Assembly (NCBI GenBank): GCA_937895345.1
Contig: CALAWP010000012.1
Coordinates: forward strand, 12,160-76,159
DNA length: 64,000 nt
Source of the DNA: an uncultured Paenibacillus sp.
GTDB lineage: Bacteria > Bacillota > Bacilli > Paenibacillales > Paenibacillaceae
Direction: 5' to 3'
The notes under the pieces are model-generated. The model was not told where the DNA came from. It saw only the letters and a list, made by a program, of their open reading frames with translations, and did no database searches. Position numbers and translations under genes: made by a program. Shown here piece after piece: positions 32,316 to 40,672 of this stretch; position 1 is the stretch's first letter; each line of letters begins with the position of its first letter.

Positions 32316-34193
32316 TTGCATCATTTATCCCGGCTGATGAACGGTTACCGCAGCCGTCCGTTCTGGGCCGTATTTATACTCGTCATGCTGAAAATGATTT
32401 TGTTCCGCCAATTCGCCTTCGGAGGCGCGCAGGCCGTACCGATGCTGTCGGATGCGGCGGCGGCGCTGACGCTGCTGTGCGTATTGGAGTGGATCACGAC
32501 GGCCAGGTGGAAATTTGCGGTGTTCACGGCCGTCAACGGCTTGTTGTCATTGATTTTATTGGCCTGCACCGTTTATTTTAATTATTTCGGCAGCATTCCG
32601 ACTTATACGGCGCTTCACAGTCTGGATCAGGTAGCCCAGGTCAAAGACAGCGTCGGGACGTCGATGCAGTGGAAAAACGGCTTGTTTTTTGCCGACTTGC
32701 TCGTACTGGCGCTGCTGTATCCGATAACGTTCCGCACAAGGATCAGGCGGAGCCGCAACGCGGCCAGAGCCTGGATGACGGCTTTGCTGTTCGCGGCGGG
32801 GCTTACCGCGTCGTTCCTGTTCATTCGGATGGACCGGGACATTTCGAATGAGCTTGTGCTGTCGGAACGGCTGGGCGTGCTGAATTACCAAGTCGCCATG
32901 GCGATGAAGGACAGCAGCGTCGAGCTTGCCGCTTCCGGCTCGATCGAAGAGACAAAGGAATCGATTGCCGCCTTGTTCCAGAGCCGGCAGCCGGCAGTTG
33001 AGCCCGGCAGCATCGGCCGCGTTGGCTTTGGCGCCGCGGAAGGGAAAAATGTGATTGTCGTGCAGCTCGAAGCCTTTCAAGACATCATGATCGGCTTGGA
33101 GACGAACGGCCGGGAGGTTACCCCCGTGCTGAACGAACTGGTCGGGGAGAGCTACTATTTCACGAACGTGTTCCAGCAAATTGGACAAGGCAATACGTCG
33201 GATGCGGAGTTTTTGTCCAATACCGGCGTTTACCCGGCAGGGTCCGTCGCCATGTCCAAGGGGTTCGGAGACCGCGAAATGCCGAGCTTGCCTCGGCTTC
33301 TGGCGGACCGCGGCTACGAGAGCGTCACTTTCCATATCAATGACGTCACGTTTTGGGACCGCAACCGGCTGTATCCCGCGCTCGGGTTCGGCAAATATTA
33401 TGAAAAATCGGCGTTCAACAACGACCATTTCAACAGCTTCGGGGCTTCGGACAAAGAAATGTATCGGGTAGGCTTCGAAAAGCTCAGCGAGCTGGCTCGG
33501 CAGCATCAGCCTTTCTATGCCCAGTTCGTGACGACATCCAGCCATCATCCGTTCAAGGTGCCGGCGGACATTGAGACGATCGAGCTTCCGAAGCCGCTGG
33601 AGAACACGCAACTCGGGCATTATATTCAAGCCGTTCATTACACCGACAGGGAGCTTGGCGTCTTTATCGAGCGGTTAAAAGAAGCGGGGATGTGGGACAA
33701 TACGGTAATGGTCGTGTACGGCGACCACTTCGGCCTGCAGACGAAGGACAACGATCCGAAATGGGTGGAGGAGCAGCTCGGCGTTCCCTATCACGACAAG
33801 CTGAGCCGGTTCAATATTCCGCTAATCGTGCGCGTGCCCGGCGTGCAGGGCGAAACGCTGCCGATTACCGGCGGACAAGTGGACATTATGCCGACGATTG
33901 CCAATCTGCTCGGCATCGATCTGGATGCGGAAGGCTATACCGTATTCGGTCAAGACTTGCTTAATGCCAAGCGCAACGTCATCGGCATGAGGTATTATTT
34001 GCCGACGGGATCGTTTTTTAACGACGAAATTTTGTTTATTCCCGGCAAAGGCTTCGACGACGGTACGGCATTCGATCTGGACACGTACGAGCCGGTGGAC
34101 GATTTCAGCCGATACCGCGAGGATTACGACTACGTGCTGGAGCTGATGAAGCTGTCGGACGAATATATGAAGCGGCTTCCGAAGCGCAAGTAG
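32316..34193 (+). CDS. LTA synthase family protein (membrane sulfatase-type)
   Basis: About 625 residues. Five membrane helices fill residues 1-185, followed by an extracellular sulfatase-fold domain. The catalytic threonine is in QIGQGNTSDAEFLSN, the LtaS-type nucleophile site; TTSSHHPF and VVYGDHFG supply further metal or phosphate ligands. Such enzymes add glycerol-phosphate units to lipoteichoic acid or prime it. The start is uncertain: TTG at 32316 is 10 bases after GGGGAG, while GTG at 32307 is nearly adjacent to it and ATG at 32337 is further on. It is monocistronic with a terminator downstream. Confidence 0.9.
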   Translation: MHHLSRLMNGYRSRPFWAVFILVMLKMILFRQFAFGGAQAVPMLSDAAAALTLLCVLEWITTARWKFAVFTAVNGLLSLILLACTVYFNYFGSIPTYTALHSLDQVAQVKDSVGTSMQWKNGLFFADLLVLALLYPITFRTRIRRSRNAARAWMTALLFAAGLTASFLFIRMDRDISNELVLSERLGVLNYQVAMAMKDSSVELAASGSIEETKESIAALFQSRQPAVEPGSIGRVGFGAAEGKNVIVVQLEAFQDIMIGLETNGREVTPVLNELVGESYYFTNVFQQIGQGNTSDAEFLSNTGVYPAGSVAMSKGFGDREMPSLPRLLADRGYESVTFHINDVTFWDRNRLYPALGFGKYYEKSAFNNDHFNSFGASDKEMYRVGFEKLSELARQHQPFYAQFVTTSSHHPFKVPADIETIELPKPLENTQLGHYIQAVHYTDRELGVFIERLKEAGMWDNTVMVVYGDHFGLQTKDNDPKWVEEQLGVPYHDKLSRFNIPLIVRVPGVQGETLPITGGQVDIMPTIANLLGIDLDAEGYTVFGQDLLNAKRNVIGMRYYLPTGSFFNDEILFIPGKGFDDGTAFDLDTYEPVDDFSRYREDYDYVLELMKLSDEYMKRLPKRK

Positions 34194-34235
34194 GGGAACC
34201 GGCGCGGGACGCCGGGGATGGAGATAAAAGACGAT

Positions 34236-34283
34236 AGGACTGCCGCGAATGTGAACCCTGTTCATTTTCGGGGCAGTCCTTAT
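34236..34283 (+). terminator. Terminator-like hairpin after LTA synthase gene
   Basis: AGGACTGCC-GCGAA pairs with TTCGG-GGCAGTCCT (stem 34236-34248 with about 34267-34280, one internal mismatch), followed by TATTT. The stem is strong but the T tract is short. Confidence 0.65.
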
Positions 34284-34334
34284 TTGACATATAAGAAAGT
34301 ATAAGGTTCACCTTGCACTAAGCTAATATGTCAA
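34284..34334. other. Nested inverted repeats between convergent genes
   Basis: Outer arms TTGACATAT (34284-34292) and ATATGTCAA (34326-34334) are exact complements. Inside lies GT-AT-AAGGT-TC-ACCTT-GC-AC (34299-34318), which has the symmetry of a MerR-family operator. No gene starts from here on either strand. It could be an orphan regulatory site left after gene loss, or a small transposable remnant. Confidence 0.45.
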
Positions 34335-34387
34335 CGCGAAACGAAAGCTGCGCCTCCCAAGGACGGCGTCAGTCGTTTACGCTTGAT

Positions 34388-34978
34388 TTAGTCGTTTAAC
34401 CCTTTTCCGTCAAGGATATGCGGGATATATTTTTCGATTCTCGCCTCGCGGGTTTTGGCTTGCTTGGGCGAGGAGAAATGGAGAAGGTATGCCCGTTGCC
34501 GTCCCGGCGTCAAGCTTTCGAAAGCCGTTTTCAAGTCGGGGATTTCCACGAATTTATTTTCCAATTCTTCCGGAACGATATATTCGGTATTTTGTTTATA
34601 TTCCACTTGCAAGCCGGCTTTTTCCACTTCGACGGCTTCGTCGATATAAGCTTTCAAGATCAGCTGCATCTCTTCGATTTCTTGAACGTTGGTGAATCGG
34701 ATCTGGCGCGCCGCCTGCACATTTTCCGTTTGCTGGACCAGAATCCCGTGGGGATCTTTCAACAAGGCGCCTTTGTGGAACAGAAGCGCGCAATAATCTT
34801 TAAAGCCGTGTATGAGAACAATATTTTTGCCCTCAAACGTATAACAGGGATGCATCCACTTAAAATCCTCGGTCAGCCCGCAGTCAAGAACGATTTCTCT
34901 CAACAGCGCGGATTCTTCCTTCCATTGTGTAAGCTTGTTGAAATAGGGGTCGATCTTCGTATTTCTTTCGCCTTTCAT
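34388..34978 (-). CDS. YdeI-like protein (DUF1801 / YdeI-OmpD-associated family)
   Basis: 196-residue soluble protein. The first part (LREIVLDCGLTEDFKWMHPCYTFEGKNIVLIHGFKDYCALLFHKGALL) is a DUF1801 domain. The end (TPGRQRAYLLHFSSPKQAKTREARIEKYIPHILDGKG) is the bacteriocin-protection YdeI/OmpD-associated tail. Length equals B. subtilis YdeI. The start has GAGGTG about 8 bases upstream. A consensus promoter with an operator-like palindrome lies 60-100 bases upstream, implying tight regulation by an unknown factor. Confidence 0.88.
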   Translation of the reverse strand: MKGERNTKIDPYFNKLTQWKEESALLREIVLDCGLTEDFKWMHPCYTFEGKNIVLIHGFKDYCALLFHKGALLKDPHGILVQQTENVQAARQIRFTNVQEIEEMQLILKAYIDEAVEVEKAGLQVEYKQNTEYIVPEELENKFVEIPDLKTAFESLTPGRQRAYLLHFSSPKQAKTREARIEKYIPHILDGKGLND

Positions 34979-35035
34979 GATCAGGCACCTCTTTCTGATT
35001 CATTAGCCTCATTCCATTAACCCGCTCCAATAGGA

Positions 35036-35085
35036 CACCAATTGGTGACGTTTTGATTATAGGATGGTTACGAATGCCGTGTCAA
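35036..35085 (-). promoter_or_regulatory. Consensus promoter and palindromic operator of ydeI-like gene
   Basis: Minus strand: perfect TTGACA (35085-35080), 18-base spacer, perfect TATAAT (35061-35056). The predicted transcription start at about 35049 abuts a perfect 12-bp palindrome CACCAATTGGTG (35036-35047). The arrangement predicts a strong promoter blocked by a dimeric repressor. Confidence 0.8.
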
Positions 35086-35116
35086 TAGCGCCAAAATCAT
35101 GAAGGGGAAAGAAAGC

Positions 35117-35140
35117 TTGCAAAAGTGCGCAAATGTTGCA
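35117..35140 (+). promoter_or_regulatory. TTGCAAAA-type motif upstream of sensor kinase gene
   Basis: TTGCAAAAGTGCG followed by CAAATGTTGCA. A closely similar 24-base word occurs at 38657-38680 before the binding-protein gene of the same module. It is a candidate binding site for the YesN-type regulator at 37012. A TACAAT -10-like hexamer follows at 35174. Confidence 0.45.
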
Positions 35141-35254
35141 AGAACATCCTACATGACACCGCTGACAATCGCTTACAATGAAGAGAAAACCTCTGTCCGC
35201 AGCCCGTCATTCCACTATAATAAGATCATCATAAGCCTCCGGGAGTGGGACGCC

Positions 35255-36985
35255 TTGCCTAAAATTAACCTGTTCAGAAAAATGATGGCGCTCATTATCG
35301 TCATGCTGGTGCCGATTATGCTGCTCTACTTTTATTCGAACCGAACGAGCACGGAAGTGCTGCGGGAAGAACTGCATCATTCCAGCCAAAATCAGCTGCA
35401 ATTTTTCCAGCAGCAAGCCGACGCGACGATCGCTTCGATCAGCTTGTGGCCGAATTTGCTGCTGCACGATCCCGACATATCGGAGCTGAAAGACATCTTT
35501 GAAAGCCCCGGCGAATTTCTGGATTTGAAGCACATCCAGCTCGTCAAACGCATTCAGCAAAAAATTAATATTCAGGAAAGTTCGTTGAACTGGACAAGCT
35601 CGCTGATCATTTATTCCCCCGTGCTCGGCCGGGCAATCACGGGCGGCAATACGGAGAATTACGATCACACCGATTTGAACCAACGGCTGCAGCAGGGCTG
35701 GCAAGTGCAAACGGAAACGGATGAAAACGGAGAATCGCGATATACGTTTTCGTTGTTTACGGTGTCGCCTTATTCATCCTTTCACCGGCCCGAGAATGCG
35801 AGTCTAATTATCGAGCTTCGATTTGACGGCGCCAATATTGTGCGCATGCTGGATACGTTCAAGAGCGGAGAGCAGCACCGTCCGTTTTATTACAAAGAAG
35901 GAACGGGCATCATATATGGCACCGATTCCGACAAGGCGTTCGTCCGTGACCTTGCGGCGCTGCTTGATTCCCATGTCTGGGATTCCTCGAATTACGACGT
36001 CTTCGAGCTTCAAGGCGAATCCTATCTGGTTAACGCCAAGCGGTCGGATATTACGGGCTGGATGCTCGTCGACTATTTGCCGCTGTCGGAGATGATGAAG
36101 CCGATCGCCAAGTCGAACATGCTGTTTTATGTGTCGATCGCGGCGATTTTGCTCATGAGCGTTATGGTGGCGTCTTTCCTGTATTCGGGCGTGCAAGTGC
36201 CGATGCGCCAGCTCGTCACCAGCTTCCAGAAGCTGAAGAACGAGGATTATTCGGTCCGGCTGAAGCCGAAGGGCAACAGCGAGTTCAGCTTCGTATTTAC
36301 CCGGTTTAATTCTATGGTCGCCCAAATTCAGGAGCTGTTCGGCAAGGTGTACCTGGAAAAAATTCACGTGAAGGAAGCGAGGCTCAAGCAGCTGCAATCG
36401 CAAATCAATCCGCATTTTATTTATAATTGCTTTTCCTTTATTTCCAGTATGGCCAAGCTCAAAAATTACGAGGCGATCGTCGCCATGTCCAAAAGCTTGT
36501 CGGAATATTACCGCTATACGACAAGACACGAGCGCGAGGCGGTCGCGTTGTCCGAGGAGGTCGACCTTGTCGTCCACTATCTGGACATTCAGCGGATGCG
36601 GATGAAGCGGCTGCACTACGAGGTTCATGTGCCCCCGTGGCTGAAGCATAAGAGGATCCCGCCGCTGACCATTCAACCGCTGGTCGAGAACGCGGTCATT
36701 CACGGGATCGAATCAAGCATGGAAGCGGGATTGATCGTCATTCGCGCGGATGAGAAGGACGGCAAGCTGACCGTAACGGTGGAGGACGACGGCAAAGGGG
36801 TGCCGGATGCGGAGATGCCGGAGCTGTTGAAACGGCTGACCCGGCCGATGGATGAAGAGATGGGCTGCGGGCTGTGGAACGTGCATCAGCGCATGCTGCT
36901 TCGCTACGGAGCGGAAGCGGGACTCGCGCTGTCTCCGTCGCCGCTGGGCGGCCTGAAGGCGGCGCTCAGCTGGACAGATGAGTAA
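35255..36985 (+). CDS. Sensor histidine kinase, YesM type (first module)
   Basis: 576-residue membrane kinase: N-terminal helix (MALIIVMLVPIMLLYFY), extracellular sensor domain of about 250 residues, second helix near residue 295 (SIAAILLMSVMVASFLYSGV), HAMP domain, His-kinase domain with phospho-acceptor in QINPHFIYNC (H387), N-box QPLVENAVIHGI and G-box DDGKGVPDAEM. The TTG at 35255 was chosen for GGGAGTGGG 5-7 bases upstream; in-frame codons further upstream lack a membrane start and ribosome site. It precedes its regulator by 26 bases and is the first gene of a sugar-uptake module. Confidence 0.92.
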   Translation: MPKINLFRKMMALIIVMLVPIMLLYFYSNRTSTEVLREELHHSSQNQLQFFQQQADATIASISLWPNLLLHDPDISELKDIFESPGEFLDLKHIQLVKRIQQKINIQESSLNWTSSLIIYSPVLGRAITGGNTENYDHTDLNQRLQQGWQVQTETDENGESRYTFSLFTVSPYSSFHRPENASLIIELRFDGANIVRMLDTFKSGEQHRPFYYKEGTGIIYGTDSDKAFVRDLAALLDSHVWDSSNYDVFELQGESYLVNAKRSDITGWMLVDYLPLSEMMKPIAKSNMLFYVSIAAILLMSVMVASFLYSGVQVPMRQLVTSFQKLKNEDYSVRLKPKGNSEFSFVFTRFNSMVAQIQELFGKVYLEKIHVKEARLKQLQSQINPHFIYNCFSFISSMAKLKNYEAIVAMSKSLSEYYRYTTRHEREAVALSEEVDLVVHYLDIQRMRMKRLHYEVHVPPWLKHKRIPPLTIQPLVENAVIHGIESSMEAGLIVIRADEKDGKLTVTVEDDGKGVPDAEMPELLKRLTRPMDEEMGCGLWNVHQRMLLRYGAEAGLALSPSPLGGLKAALSWTDE

Positions 36986-37011
36986 GACGAACATGAAGGG
37001 AGCGGGGCAAC

Positions 37012-38628
37012 ATGATCGAAGTGCTTCTTGTCGACGACGAAACGTATGTGACCGAAAGCCTGGCCGCCACCATTCCTTGGCGCGATCTTGGGGTCAGCCG
37101 GATTTATCAGGCGGCTTCGGCCATCGAAGCGATGAGCCTGCTGGAGGAGCAATCGATCGACATTATGATTACCGATATCCGGATGCCGGGAATGGACGGG
37201 CTGGAGCTGATTGAGCAGGCTCAGCAGCGCTGGCCCGATCTGCGCTGCATGCTGCTGACCGGATACTCGGACTTTCAATACGCGAAGAAGGCCATTCAAT
37301 TGAAAGCGGTTGATTATTTGCTGAAGCCGGTCAACGACGACGATTTCATCCTCAATCTGGAGCAGCATATCTCGGCGTTAAGGCAGGAATGGGAGAAGGC
37401 GGAGCAATATCATCGGCTTGTCTATTCCCGCAAGTCCGACCTTGGCGTGCTGCGGCAAAATTTGCTTCAAGAGCTGGTGCTTGGCGGGATAAGGTCGGCG
37501 GAGGCGATCGGTTCGAAGCTGGCGCAATACGAAATTGCGGTTCAGGTCAACGATACCGCGCTGCTTATGGCGGTGCAGCTGGGCAAGCGGTTCGAACGAA
37601 TGGACGCTGCGTCGGTGGCGCTGATGGAATACGCCATCGGCAACATCGCGGAAGATATTTTTGGAGCTCCTTATCGGGTATGGCACGGCAAGGCGCCGCA
37701 CGATTGCCTCGTCATTATCGTGTCGGCCGCACCGGAGACGGATTCCTTCGCATTTGCGAAGGAGAGGATTTACAAGCTGGGGGCTATATTCCAGCAAGAG
37801 GTCGGCAGTTATTTGAAGGGCGATATCGCGCTGGTCATCTCGCATTGGTTCACGTTTCCCGAGGGGCTGTCCGCCGCTTACCGCGAGGCGCTTGCCGCCA
37901 TGTTCCGGTTGAAGCAGGAGGAGTCCGCCCTGCTGTTCATGGATGATATGCCGGACAACCCCCGGACCGGAGCAAACGCCATCGAAGAGTTGTACAAGCC
38001 GCCTTCGCTTATTCATCTGCTGGAGGCCCGTCAATGGGCGGCGGCGCGATCCAAGCTGGACAAGCTGTTCGATGCCATGGCCGGCTCGCCGATTTCGCGC
38101 GAAGAGCTGTACGAGATTTATTTTACAGTGATGAATGCCTGCCTGTACGTCTCCCATAAGCAAGGGCTCGAAGCGGGCGGGATGGACCCCGCAGGGGTGG
38201 ACATCTGTCTGGACCGCAGCCGCTTCAGCTCGCTCGACAAACTGAAAGGATGGGCGGCGGTGATGCTGGAGAGGCTGGAGAAACTGACGGAGGATGGCGG
38301 CGAATCGTACAACAAAAAGCATATCATTTCTCAGGTGCAGGAATTGGTGACGGGAGACCCTGGCGCCGATGTGTCGGTCAAAACGATCGCGGACAAGGTG
38401 TTTCTTCATCCGGTCTATTTGTCCAAAATTTTTAAGAACGAAACGGGCGAAAGCCTCGGCGACTACATTATCCGCATTCGCATGGAGCGCGCCGTCTATT
38501 TGCTGAAGCATACGAACAAAAAAATTTACGAGATTACGGCGGAGCTCGGGTATCAAAATCCGCAATATTTCAGCAAAGTGTTCAAAAAGGTATACGGCAT
38601 GACGCCGAACGAATACCGGGATCAATAA
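37012..38628 (+). CDS. Response regulator, YesN/AraC type (first module)
   Basis: 538 residues. The receiver domain has acidic pocket D8-D9, phospho-acceptor D55 in MITDIRMPG and K105 in LLKPVN. A long middle region of unknown fold is followed by an AraC-type DNA-binding domain in the last 100 residues (VSVKTIADKVFLHPVYLSKIFKNETGESLGDYIIRIRMERAVYLLK ... YQNPQYFSKVFKKVYGMTPNEYR). The ATG has GGGAGCGGGG upstream. Partner of the kinase at 35255; it probably controls the binding protein and permeases that follow. Confidence 0.93.
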   Translation: MIEVLLVDDETYVTESLAATIPWRDLGVSRIYQAASAIEAMSLLEEQSIDIMITDIRMPGMDGLELIEQAQQRWPDLRCMLLTGYSDFQYAKKAIQLKAVDYLLKPVNDDDFILNLEQHISALRQEWEKAEQYHRLVYSRKSDLGVLRQNLLQELVLGGIRSAEAIGSKLAQYEIAVQVNDTALLMAVQLGKRFERMDAASVALMEYAIGNIAEDIFGAPYRVWHGKAPHDCLVIIVSAAPETDSFAFAKERIYKLGAIFQQEVGSYLKGDIALVISHWFTFPEGLSAAYREALAAMFRLKQEESALLFMDDMPDNPRTGANAIEELYKPPSLIHLLEARQWAAARSKLDKLFDAMAGSPISREELYEIYFTVMNACLYVSHKQGLEAGGMDPAGVDICLDRSRFSSLDKLKGWAAVMLERLEKLTEDGGESYNKKHIISQVQELVTGDPGADVSVKTIADKVFLHPVYLSKIFKNETGESLGDYIIRIRMERAVYLLKHTNKKIYEITAELGYQNPQYFSKVFKKVYGMTPNEYRDQ

Positions 38629-38656
38629 CAGCTTGCGAAGGAGATCAATAAACAAG

Positions 38657-38680
38657 TTGCAAAAGGTGCAGATATGTTCG
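38657..38680 (+). promoter_or_regulatory. TTGCAAAA-type motif upstream of first binding-protein gene
   Basis: TTGCAAAAGGTGC followed by AGATATGTTCG, a close variant of the word at 35117-35140. It lies 34 bases upstream of a perfect TATAAT at 38714-38719 that lacks a good -35, the layout expected for an activator-dependent promoter. Confidence 0.5.
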
Positions 38681-38762
38681 CTTTGTGTCATAGGCCGGAT
38701 TCACCTGTACCCCTATAATTAATCATGCATAGACATGCAGACTTTACTAAAGGGGGATTTCT

Positions 38763-40466
38763 ATGATTTACAAAAAACGCGGCTTCGCTTTTACGCTCAT
38801 TATGCTGCTGATCGTCTCCATGCTGGCGGCTTGCGGCAGCGGCGGATCGGGCGGCAATAGCCCGGGCAATGCCGGGTCGTCGAATGGAGGCTCGACGACG
38901 AACGGTACGGACGAAAATCCTTACAAAGATAAGTACGATCCGCCGGTTACGATTTCCACCGTCTGGGGCGTGGATCCTGCCATCACATTCCGCAGCGGGG
39001 AGACGATTGAGAACAACGTAGCTACCCGCTGGGCTAAGGAAAGGCTGGGCATCGAGATCAAGTCGCTATGGTCGGTAACCGATACGAACAATGCTTATGT
39101 CACCAAGCTTCGTCTGGCGATGACTTCCGGTCAGGAAATGCCGGATATCGTCACGGTTAACGATGCATTGCTTATTCAGGATCTGATTGACTCCGGTCTC
39201 TTCCAGGATGCCGGCGCATTGTTTGACAAATACGCCAGCGATACATGGAAAGAGGCCATGGCGCTGGATCCGAACGTATGGAATGCCTATACGAAGGACG
39301 GCGTGCGGATGGGAATTCCGGTCCTTGGCTACGCTTACAATAATGATTACCTGCTCTGGATTCGCCAGGATTGGCTGGATGCGCTGAATCTGGAAGGACC
39401 GAAGACGATTGCCGAGCTGGAGCACGTGATGGATCAATTCCGCAACAACAATCCGCAAGGCCTGAGTCCGAACGAAGTGACGCCGCTTAGCATTGGCTTC
39501 AAGTCGTCCATGAAAACATGGATGGGCGATCCTTCTTGGATATTCGGCGCTTACGGCACAATTCCGAACCAGTGGAACCAGGCGGAAGATGGAAGCTTGG
39601 TCTACGGTTCGATCCATGAAGGCATGAAGCCGGGATTGCAGAAGCTGAAGGAATGGCGCGACAAAGGATATATTCCGAAAGAAGCGGCGCTGTGGGATGC
39701 TAACAAAACAGCCGAGCCGGCATCCGCGGGAACAGCGGGCATTATTCCCGGTCCTTATTGGATGAGCGGATGGCCGCTGGACGGTACCGATCAAAATGCC
39801 GAAGGCGCGGTATGGAAGCCTCATCTGATTCCGACGGGCGAGGACGGCACGGCCATGCGGCACGGTACGCCTTTCAGTTCCGGCGTAACCCTGATCAACA
39901 AAAATATGAAGCATCCGGAAGCCTTCTTCACCTACCAGAATTATCTCTTCGAACATCTTGCCGACCCGCAGGAAGGAAGCGAGTTCGAGCACGGAGTATT
40001 CGAAGGCTACGACTTTGCCTTTGACGAGAACGGCAACCCGGTTTATCTCGACGATGTTCCAGGCAAAGCCGTGAACGGGGTGCTGCGCTACTTCCTGGTT
40101 CGAGACGGTGCACGTATTCCGGATGCCCAGTTCAAAGCGTTGCTGGCTCTGGCGGAAGGCAAGGAGCCGACCACGTATCGCGAGCGGGAGGTCGTCAACA
40201 CTTACGGGCCGGAGACGGCATTGGCAGCTACCGTTGTTATGCAGCAAGCGGATATTTCCAAGATGAACATGTTCGTCGGTCCGCCGACGGATACGATGAA
40301 GTCCCGCATGGATTACCTGAACAAGATCGAAGCGCAAACCTTCAATGAAATTATTTACGGCGAGAAGCCGATCGAGGCGTTCGACGAGTTCGTAGCCACT
40401 TGGAAATCTTCCGGCGGCGATGCTATTACGAAGGAAGTCAATGAATGGTATCAAAGCGTGAAATAA
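38763..40466 (+). CDS. Sugar ABC importer substrate-binding lipoprotein (LplA-like, first module)
   Basis: 567-residue family-1 extracellular solute-binding protein. The signal peptide ends at lipobox L21-A-A-C24, followed by a Gly/Ser/Asn-rich linker. The binding domain contains TSGQEMPDIVTVND, WIRQDWLDALNLEGPKTIAELEHVMDQFRNNNP and EIIYGEKPIEAFDEFVATW near the end, as in LplA/YtcQ-type proteins for oligosaccharides. Ligand is not deducible from sequence. It has its own terminator, separating it from the permeases. Confidence 0.92.
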   Translation: MIYKKRGFAFTLIMLLIVSMLAACGSGGSGGNSPGNAGSSNGGSTTNGTDENPYKDKYDPPVTISTVWGVDPAITFRSGETIENNVATRWAKERLGIEIKSLWSVTDTNNAYVTKLRLAMTSGQEMPDIVTVNDALLIQDLIDSGLFQDAGALFDKYASDTWKEAMALDPNVWNAYTKDGVRMGIPVLGYAYNNDYLLWIRQDWLDALNLEGPKTIAELEHVMDQFRNNNPQGLSPNEVTPLSIGFKSSMKTWMGDPSWIFGAYGTIPNQWNQAEDGSLVYGSIHEGMKPGLQKLKEWRDKGYIPKEAALWDANKTAEPASAGTAGIIPGPYWMSGWPLDGTDQNAEGAVWKPHLIPTGEDGTAMRHGTPFSSGVTLINKNMKHPEAFFTYQNYLFEHLADPQEGSEFEHGVFEGYDFAFDENGNPVYLDDVPGKAVNGVLRYFLVRDGARIPDAQFKALLALAEGKEPTTYREREVVNTYGPETALAATVVMQQADISKMNMFVGPPTDTMKSRMDYLNKIEAQTFNEIIYGEKPIEAFDEFVATWKSSGGDAITKEVNEWYQSVK

Positions 40467-40478
40467 GGAACGGTTCAG

Positions 40479-40512
40479 CGGCCCTTGCGTAAAGCGCAGG
40501 GGCCGTTTTTTT
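40479..40512 (+). terminator. Terminator between binding protein and permeases
   Basis: CGGCCCTTGCG (40479-40489) / CGCAGGGGCCG (40495-40505), 11-bp stem with one G-T pair, followed by seven T. Confidence 0.93.
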
Positions 40513-40607
40513 CGGGCCGGGCAAGGAATGCAGCCGGACCCTGCGCCTGCGTCTTTGCGACAATAAATAGTTGTATTTGTGCCCGAAATGTTGAGATTTG
40601 CATGCTT

Positions 40608-40634
40608 ATGGCATGTCAATGCCATTGTTATACT
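40608..40634 (+). promoter_or_regulatory. Inverted repeat and -10 element before permease genes
   Basis: ATGGCAT-GTCA-ATGCCAT (40608-40625), perfect 7-bp arms, is followed after three bases by TATACT (40629-40634). Together with the upstream terminator this suggests that the permeases have their own regulated promoter. Confidence 0.5.
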
Positions 40635-40672
40635 GATTTTATACACTATACCTCGCAGGGGGAAAGAGCAAT

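Noticed and set aside
34284..34305. TTGACA followed by TATAAG considered as a promoter
   Set aside because: The spacer is only 10 bases, too short for any sigma-A promoter, and no gene lies downstream on that strand.
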